NCBI RefSeq assembly: GCF_002310815.1
Contig: NZ_CP011033.1
Span: 248,001 to 312,000 of the forward strand
From: Pseudoalteromonas tunicata
GTDB lineage: Bacteria; Pseudomonadota; Gammaproteobacteria; Enterobacterales; Alteromonadaceae
DNA length: 64,000 nt
Direction: 5' to 3'
Positions 49,501-59,500 of this stretch are shown in pieces. Numbering within the stretch: position 1 is the stretch's first letter; every line of letters begins with the position of its first letter. A program made the position numbers and the translations under genes. The notes beneath the pieces are model-generated. The model saw only the letters and a list, made by a program, of their open reading frames with translations. It made no database searches and was not told where the DNA came from.

Positions 49501-52500
49501 GATAAAGCAGGCAATCAACGGCTGATAGCCTATGCCAAAACCGTGCAAGCAGACGCGTCAAAAGAGGACGTTATTGCCTCATTAAAAGCTGAGTTAGCGG
49601 CGGTATTACCAGAATACATGGTGCCAGCGAACGTTATTTTGGTCTCAGAATGGCCATTGACGCCAAATGGTAAAATAGACCGCAGAGGACTGCCCTCGGT
49701 GGATGAGAGTATCGATAGCACAGCGTATGTCGCGCCACACGGTGAGACAGAATTGATGCTGGTTGAGATTTGTGCTGAACTTTTAAGAATCAATAAATTA
49801 GAAATTAGTATTATGGCTAATTTCTTTGAGTTGGGTGGCCACTCTTTGATGATTATGGATTTAGTTAGCCGCCTAAAAAAACGCGGTTTTAGTACATCAG
49901 TTCAGTCTTTATTTGCGGCAAAAGTATTAAAAGAGATGACCCTAGAGCTAGTGCCTAATAAAGAGATCCAGAGTGACGCATTACTACCTGAAAATTTAAT
50001 CCCTGCAGCGTGTACATATTTAACACCTCAGATGGTCAACCTTGCTTCAGTGTCTCAACAAGAGCTTGATAAGATTAGTACTTTAGTACCTGGCGGGGCA
50101 CAAAACATTCAAGATATTTATCCGTTGGCGCCGTTACAAGAAAGCATCTTTTTGATCCATTGTGCCACAGAAGGAACAGATCCTTATGTGACAATTATTA
50201 CGTTAGAATTTGCTACCGAAGCTGCAATTGAGCAATTTGTTGTGCGCTTAAATAAAGTGATTAAACGCCATGACATCTTAAGAACAATGATAAGTTGGCG
50301 TGGTTGTCCACAGCCGCTGCAAGTAGTTTTACGTGATGTTACATTAATACCAAGCTGGTTACCGTTTTCAGGCGAGAAGAATATCGATCAATTGCTCAGT
50401 GATTATGTTGAGCATGGTGAGCATCGAATGGATTTGGAGCAGGCACCTTTATTGCAACTTGAGTTGGCGTACGATGCCGCAGCGAATAAGTACTTTGCGG
50501 TATTAAAAGAGCATCATATATTATTAGATCACACTTCGGTTGAGATGATCATGCATGAGATGGCTCTACAAGAGCATGAATATGCGCAGCTACCATCGAC
50601 ATTACCTTACCGTAACTTTATCGCCCAAACATTAGCACGTAGTTCACAATTAAATATTAGTGATTTTTTTAGTGAAAAATTAGGTGATATCGATACGCCA
50701 TGTCAGCCTTTTGGTCTAACTAATCAAACAAATGCCCACAGCCAAATTAATGAGTTAAATCTGGAGTTAACAGCATCACAATCACAAAGCATTAGAGCCT
50801 TGATGAAACAGCAAGGTTCAAGCCCCGCAGCGTTTTTTCATCTTGCGTGGGCGATGGTGATAGCGGCATGTAGCCAAACACGTGATGTTGTTTTTGGTAC
50901 TGTTTTATCTGGGCGCATGAGCGACCTAGATGGTATCGAGCAAATGATGGGGATGATGATCAATACGCTGCCATTAAGAATCAACTTAGGTGATTATTGT
51001 GCTGCCGATTTGATTAGGCAAGTGAATCAGGAGTTGCTTGAGTTGATGCCATTTGAGCAAGTTTCGCTCACTCAAGCTCAAGCGTGTAGTGGTGTGTCTG
51101 GGCAAACGTCATTATTTAGTGCCATTTTTAATTATCGTCACTCTAGGCTAGGCACTAAAGGCGCCGAGGGAGAGGCGCAGGCTATTTCAGCAAAAGAAAG
51201 AACCAATTATCCTTTTAATCTGTGTGTAGATGACTGGGGGCAATTATTCTCGTGCAACTTACAAATTGATCACTCTGTCTCAATTGAAGCTGTGGCAGAG
51301 TATGTTTCTTGCGCAATTAATCAACTATTGGATGCATTGAGTAGTAATAGCGCTGCGCCTGTAGCGCATTTGTCTGTCTTGCCAATAAAGGAGCAACAAG
51401 CTTTACTTGCACCGGTGTGCAATGACTATGTTGCTGACAATAGCCAGTTATGTATTCATGAGTTGTTTGAGCTGCAAGTTGAGCTAGTTCCAAATAACAC
51501 GGCCGTTGTATTTCAAAACCAAGCAATTAGTTATCAAACACTTAATGAACAGGCTAACCGTTTGGCACATTATTTAGTGCAAAATTATGATATTAAACCA
51601 GACACTTTAATCGGTTTATGTCTTAATCGTAGCGTAAACATGATGGTAGGAATTTTAGCTATTCTTAAAGCCGGTGGAGCGTATGTGCCACTTGATCCTA
51701 CTTATCCGCAAGAGCGTTTGAACTTCATTTTCGATGATGCTTCGCTTGATTTGGTTTTGACGCAATCATGCTTGTGTAACACATTAACTTTGGATGATAA
51801 CAAACTACTTTGTTTAGATAGTGCTCAATTGGAGTCAGCATTAGTTTGTTATCCAACTTCGAATATCAGTAAAGATTCATTAGCTTTAACCGCGGCTCAT
51901 TTAGCGTATGTCATTTACACCTCAGGTTCTACAGGACAACCTAAAGGTGTACTTCAGAGCCACGAAAATGTACGTAGATTATTTTATGTTACTCAACCTG
52001 ATTTTAATTTTACAGCACAAGATTGCTGGTGTGTATTTCACTCTTACGCCTTTGACTTCAGTGTTTGGGAGATGTGGGGAGCACTTTTTTATGGTGGCAA
52101 GTTACTAGTACCTACCCTGGATGAAGTAAAAGATACCCGGTTGTTTATTGAACTATGTCACAAAGAAAAGCTGACTATCCTTAATCAAACGCCAAGTGCG
52201 TTTAAACAACTAACCGAGTACCTAGTGAGCATTGGCCAAGCTTTGCCCACTTTACGCACAATAGTGTTTGGTGGTGAAGGTCTAGTTGAGAGTCATTTAG
52301 CATTATGGTGGCAAAATTTTGCGGATCATTCGGCTGAACTTATTAATATGTATGGTATTACAGAAACCACAGTGCATGTAACCTACAAGGTCCTTGGCCA
52401 AGGTAGCAGGATTACCATTGGTAAGCCATTACGGGATCAACATATCTTATTGTTAGATGAATCACTGAATTTAGTCCCTAAGGGATGTGCAGGGGAGATT

Positions 52501-55500
52501 TATGTTGCTGGAGCTGGTTTAGCGCGAGGTTATCTTAATCGCGAAGCACTTAGTGCAGAGCGCTTTATCGCAAATCCTTATTATCATGAGGCTGGTGCAT
52601 GGTTAGGCGAGCGCCTTTATAAAGCCGGTGATTTAGCTCGATATGATGCTGAAGGTGAATTGCATTATTTAGGGCGTTTAGATGATCAAGTTAAAATCAG
52701 AGGCCACCGAATTGAGTTGGGAGAAGTTGAAAGTCGCATAACGCAATTAGAGATGGTCGATTCTGCATTAGTGCTGGCATTACCTGGCGTAGATGCTCAG
52801 TTGCAATTGGTTGCTTATGTAAAAGTAATTGATACCTTCAAAGAGGGTGATTGGCAGGCCCAATTAAAACAGACCCTTAGTCAGCAATTACAGGCTTATA
52901 TGTTACCTAGTGTGATTGTTCCAATCACACAATGGCCATTAACTAATAATGGTAAAGTAGATAAAAAGGCCTTACCTGCAATTGAAACGGGTACTGATCA
53001 CACTAATTTTGAAGCTCCCACCACAGCTACTGAGCAGACAGTAACTGAGATTTGGAGTGAACTACTTAATATAGCGGTTGATAGAATAGGAATTAATACT
53101 AACTTTTTTGAGTTAGGTGGACATTCTTTATTGTTGATGAAGTTACTGGCTGGTATTCGAAAGCGTTTAAATCGAGAGTTAACAGTTAAAGATATCTTTT
53201 CTGCTGCCACGGTTAAACAGCAAGCCGCGAAAATTGACCAGCAAATACATGCTAATCTTCGCCCTCAAATTATGCCTCAGGTACGAAATAAAGGTGAGTT
53301 ATTACCATTATCTTATGCCCAGCAAAGATTATGGTTTATCGATCAACTTAATGGCGAGAGCCCAGAATATAACATGCCAGTGGCATTTGATATTGTGGGG
53401 CATCTAGATTTAGACGTTGTAGAAGAGGCAATCAATCAGCTGCTTGAACGCCATGAAGTTTTAAGGACAGTTTTCCTTAATCAAAGTGAAGGCCCAAAAC
53501 AGCAAGTTATAGATCACTTTAGCTTTAAACTCACTTTATTCGATTTAAGTGAAGTAGAAGGTATAAAAAAACAACAGCTGTTAAGCGATACGCTGAAAAA
53601 AGAGGCTCTTCAACCCTTTAATTTAGAGTGTGATTTGATGTTAAGAGCATCTTATGTACTTCTTGATTACGCCAGCGATAACGCTCAGCAGCATGGAGTG
53701 CTGATGTTTAATATGCATCATATTGCTTGCGATGGTTGGTCTTTAGAGTTGATGTCTAATGAATTTTTAAGGTTATATCAGTCTATTACTACTGAAAACC
53801 CAGAACCGTTAGCCCCGATCACGATTCAATACGCTGACTACGCCGCATGGCAAAGAGAGTGGTTAAGTGATGAATTATTAACCGCTCAGCTTGATTATTG
53901 GCGTGAGCAACTGGCCGATGTACCACCAGTTCATAGCTTACGGCTTGATAAGTTAAGGCCCGAAGAAAAGCAATATAACGCGGCATCTTATCGCAGCCGA
54001 TTACCAAAAGAGGTGAGTGCGCAGTTACAACAACTGGCTGAAATCGCGAACGTAACACCTTTTATGTTAGTGCATAGTGCGCTTGCTTATGTTTTATCAA
54101 AACATAGTAATAATCACGATGTTGTGATTGGAACTCCGGTCGCTAATCGCGCACAAGCTGAAGTAGCTGCTTTGGTGGGATATTTTGCCAATACATTAGT
54201 CTTGAGGGTCAATACTCGTCATGCTGAGCTTCAAGAGTATCTCAATCATGTTAAGTCAGTTCATATTGGTGCGCAGTCGAACCAAGATGTGCCATTTGAG
54301 CAACTAGTTGATGCCCTCAAAACGCCTCGTTCGACAGCTTACAGTCCGATTTTCCAGATTATGCTAACTATGAACTCTGATTTTGCTCTTACAGATAAAC
54401 GAGTATGCGAGTTAGCTGGATTACAGTTCACAGCTCGAACTCCTGAAACGACTACAACCAAATTTGATCTTGAGGTTAATATTGAGCTGAGCGACGTAGG
54501 AGTAAATGTAACTTGGACCTACGACAAAGTGTTATTTAATGAGACACATGTCGCCATGTTTGCCCAGCATCTACAAGCTGTTTTACAGCACATGGCTCAG
54601 TTATCACCGCAGCATTTATCGCAGAGTTTAAGCGCTTTACCTATGCTTAATGACGCCGAGCGCCAGCAGCAGCTGGTAGATTGGAACAATACTGCGCTGA
54701 GCTACCCTAAAGAATTGTGCATTCATGAATTATTTGAAGCGCAAGTGCAACACGCACCAGAGCGCACCGCGGTATGGTTTGAAGAGCAGTGTTTAAGTTA
54801 TGGCGAACTCAATGCCAAAGCCAACCAGTTGGCGCATTATTTACGCGCTGAGCATGGTGTTGGGCCCGACAGTTTAGTGGGCTTATGCACTGAGCGCTCA
54901 TTGGAAATGGTCATCGGGATTTGGGGGATTTTAAAAGCCGGCGGCGCTTATGTGCCATTGGACCCCGAGTTACCGTCTGCTCGATTGCAGTATTTGGTCA
55001 GTGATACCCAGGCCAATGTGGTATTAAGTACCCAAGCCCTTAAAGAGCACATCACGTTAGGCGAAGCACAAGTGGTCTATCTTGATGGCTTGGGGAGTCA
55101 GGTTACGCATCCGTTTAGCGAGTATAGCGAAGAGAATATTAATCTAAAGGAAATAGGGTTAACGTCACAGCACCTTGCCTACATGATTTACACCTCAGGG
55201 TCTACAGGCCAACCCAAAGGCGTATTGTTGGCCCATCAAGCCTTGCACAACCGTATTGATTGGATGGACCGAGAATATGGCTGTGACAGCCTAGATGTTA
55301 TTTTACAAAAGACCCCGTACAGTTTTGATGTGTCGGTCTGGGAATTTATTTGGCCCATGCTAAAGGGCGCAAAACTAGTGGTAGCCAAACCGCAAGGACA
55401 CAAAGACCCAAGTTACCTCACCGAACTGATAGTTGCCACCGGCGTGACCAAATTGCATTTTGTGCCTTCCATGTTAGGCGTGATGTTAGCCCATGGTGAC

Positions 55501-56580
55501 TTGCGTCGATGTCAGTCACTGAAACAGGTTTTTTGTAGTGGTGAAGCGTTACAAATCAGCCATGTTGAACAATTTAGACATCAGTTACCAGAGGTTGGAT
55601 TACATAACTTATATGGCCCAACAGAGGCAGCCATTGATGTGAGCTACTGGGATTGCTCGCAGCCACTGGGCAGCAGTGTGCCGATAGGAAAACCAATACA
55701 AAACATCCAGCTCTATATATTGGATGACGAATTAAATCTATTACCACAAGGAGCCTGTGGCGAGTTACATATTGGTGGAGACGGCTTAGCCCGCGGCTAT
55801 TTAAATCGGCCAGAGCTGACACAAGAGCGGTTTATCGCCAACCCATTTTATCAAGCAGAAGAAGCCAACAGCAGTGAGCGCTTATATAAAACAGGAGATT
55901 TGGTGCGCTACAAAGAGGATGGCAACATAGAATACATGGGGCGTTTAGACCATCAAGTGAAGATAAGAGGCTTTCGCATAGAGTTGGGCGAAATAGAATA
56001 TCAGGTCGCACAACATAAGCAAATAGACTCAGCGCTGGTTGTTGCCCAAGCGGATAAAGCAGGCAATCAACGGCTGATAGCCTATGGCAAAACCGTGCAA
56101 GCAGAAGCGTCAAAAGAGGACGTTATTGCCTCATTAAAAGCTGAGTTAGCTGCGGTATTACCAGAATACATGGTGCCAGCGAACGTTATTTTGGTCTCAG
56201 AATGGCCATTGACGCCAAATGGTAAAATAGACCGCAGAGGACTGCCCTCGGTGGATGAGAGTATCGATAGCACAGCGTATGTCGCGCCACACGGTGAGAC
56301 AGAAGTGATGCTAGCAGAAGTATGGGCTCATGTATTAAAACTTGATGTTGCACGAATAAGCCGTAACGCCAATTTCTTTGAACTTGGCGGGCATTCATTA
56401 TTAGTGATCAAGGCGATGAAAGAAATCGATTTACGATTCTCTATTCAGTTAAATATCAAAGACTTGTTTAAATATACTTCAGTTTCAGACCTAGCAAAGC
56501 AGATAGATTTCATGTTGGCAAAACAGGAATTGAAAGCAAAATTAAAGCAATCAGACAATGTAGAAAGGATCGTGTTTTAA
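46543..56580 (+). CDS. Three-module NRPS: dock-C-A-T-E/C-A-T-C-A-T
   Basis: A 3345-residue synthetase. It has a TubC-type docking domain at 1-58 and an LCL-like C1 with HHIVSDGWS (about 208). A1 (from about 542) reads DVWHFSLIDK, Ser. T1 is FFELGGHSLMI (about 1094). The E/C-type domain (about 1149-1600) has IHCATEGTDPY and HHILLDH (about 1324), predicting D-Ser. A2 (from about 1636; YVIYTSGSTGQPKG near 1789) reads DFWNVGMVHK, a clear Thr code. T2 is FFELGGHSLLL (about 2187). C2 is LCL-like with HHIACDGWS (about 2391), so Thr stays L. A3 (from about 2726) is Ser again and nearly identical to A1. T3 is FFELGGHSLLV (about 3279). The two Ser regions form a direct repeat 6,552 bp apart. The ribosome binding site AGGAAGGTGA precedes the start, which overlaps the previous stop. 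Confidence 0.94.
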   Translation: MNVHQAFELAVSQGVYLYVEEGKLKFKAAKGSMSDILKSALQQNKEQLIELLSNQHVIPNTSKSIPKLNLVEAELSFSQQRLWFLEQLRGPSAEYNIPLALDVQGSLDISVVEAAFNYIINRHAILRSCYFEAEDGVRQRTREQVEFKVEVIDLIDSQNKDARLEQYIAQDASTAFNLSEDLLFRVTYIQVKKSEAGSESHAVLLLNMHHIVSDGWSMEVLIGEFVTAYRALLQGEAFELPDLKLQYTDYAHWQRTTLTQQSLAEQIDHWQQVLADVPALHGITPDFDRPNEKCLQGDTIGASLPPSVAQSLLDLAKNMQLTPFMLVHAALALVLARHSNCHDIVIGTPIANRNLPELEALIGYFANTLILRVDTKQTDISQYLQHIKKVNQQAQAHQDVPFEQLVERLNVPRSSAHSPIFQIMLTTNSDYGVRDTRIGFDGLTINQRQVNTVITKFDLEIEVVISDQGVKIEWNYDCALFKASRISLFTQHLQAVLQHMAQLSPQHLSQSLSALPMLNDAERQQQLVDWNNTALSYPKELCIHELFEAQVQHAPERTAVWFEEQCLSYGELNAKANQLAHYLRAEHGVGPDSLVGLCTERSLEMVIGIWGILKAGGAYVPLDPELPSARLQYLVSDTQANVVLSTQALKEHITLGEAQVVYLDGLGSQVTHPFSEYSEENINLKEIGLTSQHLAYMIYTSGSTGQPKGVLLAHQALHNRIDWMDREYGCDSLDVILQKTPYSFDVSVWEFIWPMLKGAKLVVAKPQGHKDPSYLTELIVATGVTKLHFVPSMLGVMLAHGDLRRCQSLKQVFCSGEALQISHVEQFRHQLPEVGLHNLYGPTEAAIDVSYWDCSQPLGSSVPIGKPIQNIQLYILDDELNLLPQGACGELHIGGDGLARGYLNRPELTQERFIANPFYQAEEGNSSERLYKTGDLVRYKEDGNIEYMGRLDHQVKIRGFRIELGEIEYQVAQHKQIDSALVVAQADKAGNQRLIAYAKTVQADASKEDVIASLKAELAAVLPEYMVPANVILVSEWPLTPNGKIDRRGLPSVDESIDSTAYVAPHGETELMLVEICAELLRINKLEISIMANFFELGGHSLMIMDLVSRLKKRGFSTSVQSLFAAKVLKEMTLELVPNKEIQSDALLPENLIPAACTYLTPQMVNLASVSQQELDKISTLVPGGAQNIQDIYPLAPLQESIFLIHCATEGTDPYVTIITLEFATEAAIEQFVVRLNKVIKRHDILRTMISWRGCPQPLQVVLRDVTLIPSWLPFSGEKNIDQLLSDYVEHGEHRMDLEQAPLLQLELAYDAAANKYFAVLKEHHILLDHTSVEMIMHEMALQEHEYAQLPSTLPYRNFIAQTLARSSQLNISDFFSEKLGDIDTPCQPFGLTNQTNAHSQINELNLELTASQSQSIRALMKQQGSSPAAFFHLAWAMVIAACSQTRDVVFGTVLSGRMSDLDGIEQMMGMMINTLPLRINLGDYCAADLIRQVNQELLELMPFEQVSLTQAQACSGVSGQTSLFSAIFNYRHSRLGTKGAEGEAQAISAKERTNYPFNLCVDDWGQLFSCNLQIDHSVSIEAVAEYVSCAINQLLDALSSNSAAPVAHLSVLPIKEQQALLAPVCNDYVADNSQLCIHELFELQVELVPNNTAVVFQNQAISYQTLNEQANRLAHYLVQNYDIKPDTLIGLCLNRSVNMMVGILAILKAGGAYVPLDPTYPQERLNFIFDDASLDLVLTQSCLCNTLTLDDNKLLCLDSAQLESALVCYPTSNISKDSLALTAAHLAYVIYTSGSTGQPKGVLQSHENVRRLFYVTQPDFNFTAQDCWCVFHSYAFDFSVWEMWGALFYGGKLLVPTLDEVKDTRLFIELCHKEKLTILNQTPSAFKQLTEYLVSIGQALPTLRTIVFGGEGLVESHLALWWQNFADHSAELINMYGITETTVHVTYKVLGQGSRITIGKPLRDQHILLLDESLNLVPKGCAGEIYVAGAGLARGYLNREALSAERFIANPYYHEAGAWLGERLYKAGDLARYDAEGELHYLGRLDDQVKIRGHRIELGEVESRITQLEMVDSALVLALPGVDAQLQLVAYVKVIDTFKEGDWQAQLKQTLSQQLQAYMLPSVIVPITQWPLTNNGKVDKKALPAIETGTDHTNFEAPTTATEQTVTEIWSELLNIAVDRIGINTNFFELGGHSLLLMKLLAGIRKRLNRELTVKDIFSAATVKQQAAKIDQQIHANLRPQIMPQVRNKGELLPLSYAQQRLWFIDQLNGESPEYNMPVAFDIVGHLDLDVVEEAINQLLERHEVLRTVFLNQSEGPKQQVIDHFSFKLTLFDLSEVEGIKKQQLLSDTLKKEALQPFNLECDLMLRASYVLLDYASDNAQQHGVLMFNMHHIACDGWSLELMSNEFLRLYQSITTENPEPLAPITIQYADYAAWQREWLSDELLTAQLDYWREQLADVPPVHSLRLDKLRPEEKQYNAASYRSRLPKEVSAQLQQLAEIANVTPFMLVHSALAYVLSKHSNNHDVVIGTPVANRAQAEVAALVGYFANTLVLRVNTRHAELQEYLNHVKSVHIGAQSNQDVPFEQLVDALKTPRSTAYSPIFQIMLTMNSDFALTDKRVCELAGLQFTARTPETTTTKFDLEVNIELSDVGVNVTWTYDKVLFNETHVAMFAQHLQAVLQHMAQLSPQHLSQSLSALPMLNDAERQQQLVDWNNTALSYPKELCIHELFEAQVQHAPERTAVWFEEQCLSYGELNAKANQLAHYLRAEHGVGPDSLVGLCTERSLEMVIGIWGILKAGGAYVPLDPELPSARLQYLVSDTQANVVLSTQALKEHITLGEAQVVYLDGLGSQVTHPFSEYSEENINLKEIGLTSQHLAYMIYTSGSTGQPKGVLLAHQALHNRIDWMDREYGCDSLDVILQKTPYSFDVSVWEFIWPMLKGAKLVVAKPQGHKDPSYLTELIVATGVTKLHFVPSMLGVMLAHGDLRRCQSLKQVFCSGEALQISHVEQFRHQLPEVGLHNLYGPTEAAIDVSYWDCSQPLGSSVPIGKPIQNIQLYILDDELNLLPQGACGELHIGGDGLARGYLNRPELTQERFIANPFYQAEEANSSERLYKTGDLVRYKEDGNIEYMGRLDHQVKIRGFRIELGEIEYQVAQHKQIDSALVVAQADKAGNQRLIAYGKTVQAEASKEDVIASLKAELAAVLPEYMVPANVILVSEWPLTPNGKIDRRGLPSVDESIDSTAYVAPHGETEVMLAEVWAHVLKLDVARISRNANFFELGGHSLLVIKAMKEIDLRFSIQLNIKDLFKYTSVSDLAKQIDFMLAKQELKAKLKQSDNVERIVF
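48011..49752 (+). repeat. Ser adenylation-module repeat, copy 2
   Basis: Identity with copy 3 begins earlier than with the others, at CCCAGCATCTACAAGC inside the end of the C domain, and ends at the A-T linker (HGETE), before the T domain. Offset to copy 3 is 6,552 bp. Confidence 0.9.
54563..56398 (+). repeat. Ser adenylation-module repeat, copy 3
   Basis: Shares its 5' extension with copy 2 and its 3' part (into the T domain through GGHS) with copies 1 and 4. It is thus a composite of the two repeat types. Confidence 0.9.
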
Positions 56581-59500
56581 TGAAAGCGGAACAAATAATA
56601 AAGCAACTACAAGATAAATTTATCTTAGTGAGCGTCTCGGATGGTTCGCTTGTTGTCGAAGCTGAAAGTGGGGCGGTTACGGCAGAAATCGCACAACTCA
56701 TTAGAAGTAATAAAGATCAATTAGTTACTTATTTGAGTGAAAGCAAAGAAGAGCCAAAGCGTCAAACGGTCACAAAAAGAGCGGCTGAGTATAATGACAC
56801 CGCCCCGCTGTCTTTCTCACAGCGGCGATTGTGGTTTATTGCCCAGCTTCGAAAAGAGTCGGCAGAATATAACATGCCAGCATTTCTTGAAGTTAATGGA
56901 TTGCTTGATTTGGATTTAGTTGAACGTGTATGCCGCGAGATTATTCGACGTCATGAAATATTACGTACAGTTATTATCGAAGGTGAGTTCGAGGCGCAGC
57001 AGCATATTTGTGCCGATTTCAATTTTTCTTTACGCCGAATTGATCTCAGTATGGTTAAAGCTGAGCAGCAATTAGAGCAGCTTGAAACTCTTATTGTTGA
57101 TGAACTGAATACACCTTTTAATTTATCCAAAGATCTGATGATCCGAGTCAGTTATGTTTTATTAGAGCAAAGTGCAATGGGGTCACAGCGTGGTGTCTTA
57201 CTGTTTAATATGCATCATATTGCATCTGACGGTTGGTCAATCGAATTGCTCAGTCGAGAGTTTATGCTTTTATATCAAGCATTCAGTGATAATAGCGTGA
57301 CTCCACTGCCTGATCTTAGCATTCAATATGCAGACTATGCTGTTTGGCAAAAAGAGTGGCTACAGGATAATTTACTTGAAGAACAAATGACGTATTGGCA
57401 GCATCAGCTCAAAGGTATTCCTACTGTTCATAGTTTGCCACTCAAACAAGCTAGAGCGATTGAAAAACAAAGTGATGCAGACTTTTTGTCTTATCGTTTG
57501 CCTGAAACAGTCAGTTCACAAATAACGTTCACTGCCCAGCAATATAAGTTATCGGCCTTTATGTTTTTTCATGCGGTGTTGGGATTACTATTATCACGCC
57601 ATAGTAATAGTCATGATATTGTAGTGGGCACACCGGTAGCAAATAGACTCCAGCAAGAACTTGAGCCTTTAATTGGCTTTTTTGTTAATAATTTAGTACT
57701 GCGAGTTGATACTCAACATGCAACGATTGGCGATTATTTGACTCACGTCGCAATAGTACATCGGGATGCTCAAGCTAATCAAGATATACCGTTTGAGCAA
57801 CTCGTTGAACGTCTGAATGTTGAGCGCAATTTATCCCATGATCCGATCTTTCAGATCATGTTATCAATGAACACGGATTTTGGTGTTTCACAACAACAAG
57901 ACGCCCAACTAGCTGGATTATCGTTTAAAAAATACGACCGTGAGGTGGTTTCTCTTAAATTCGATATTGATATTGATATTAATTATAGTGATTCAGAAAT
58001 TGAGCTGAAATGGACTTACGATACATCGCTTTTTGAACATAACTATATTGAAACGCTAAATCAAAACTTTTGTCATTTATTACAAGAGTTTATGCTTTAT
58101 TCTGCCGCACCTGAGACTAAACTTAGTCAACTGTCATTACTCACTCAAGCAGAGCAAGATGCTTTACTGGCGATGCAGTGTGGGCCGAAACGAGAACTGG
58201 CCTGGTGCTGCGCGCATCATCTGATAGCGCAGCAGGTTAAAAAATCACTCGGACGGGTGGCAGTGACCAATGGTGAGCAATTCCTAAGTTATCGTATGTT
58301 AGACGAACGTGCTAATCAGCTGGCCCATTATCTGCGCGAGCACCATAACGTTGGCCCCGATACCTTGGTTGGTCTGTGTGTTGAGCGCTCGCTTGAGATG
58401 ATGGTGGGGGTGCTGGCTATCTTAAAGGCAGGTGGGGCTTATGTGCCGCTAGACCCTGCTTATCCTAAAGAGCGTCTGGCGTTTATGGTGCAGGATACGG
58501 GCCTGACTGTGGTGCTGACACAACAAAAAGTGGCCACGTTACTGGATGGTTTTAACGTGACTGCGGTGCCTATTTGTACCCTACAGCATTTTAATGATTA
58601 CGCGACTGATGCCCCCGATGTACCGGGACTGACTCCTGCGAATTTGGCGTATGTGATGTACACCTCTGGCTCAACGGGTACGCCAAAAGGAGTGATGGTT
58701 ACGCATCGTAACTTAGTTAATTTTGCCGCCAACTGTGAGCTGCGTTACGACATCACCGAGGCTGATAATGTCTTGCAATTTTCAACGATGAACTTTGACA
58801 TTTTTGTTGAAGAATGGCTGGCGTCCCTAAGCCGCGGTGCGAGTTTGGTACTGCGTCACGAAGCGGTCTCGTTGAGTCGCGAAGCCTTTATTGATTTTTG
58901 TCAGCAGCATGCCATCAGTGTGGCCAATTTGCCAACCGCATTTTGGCATCAGTTGGCACTCAGTGAAGAAGAGTTGGCCCGTCTGTCACTGCGCTTGGTG
59001 ATTGTTGGCGGCGAAGCGTTGGATAAAAAATCGGTGGCAAGTTTAAAACCAGGTTTTTGTTTGCTCAATTCCTATGGCCCAACTGAAACCACTGTCACCG
59101 CCTCAGGCTTTGCGATTGACAGTGATTACGCCGAGTCTCGTGCGGTGCCAATTGGTCGTGCGAATGCCAATACTGCTTGTTTGGTTTTATCAGAGCAACT
59201 GACACTGTGTCCGCCGGGCGTAATGGGCGAGCTTTACATCAGTGGTCAGGGGTTGGCCAAAGGGTATTTGAATCAACCGGCACTCACCGCAGAGCGTTTT
59301 ATCGATAACCCTTATTATGACAAGAGCAACCTCGCACTCAGTGAGCGCTTGTATAAAACCGGCGATTGGGTCCGTTTGTCTGGCGATGGTGAGTTAGTCT
59401 TTATGGGGCGCATCGATGACCAAGTAAAAATACGCGGTTTTCGGGTTGAATTAGGTGAAATTGTTAATCAGTTAATGGCTGACGAAACCGTCGAGCTTGC

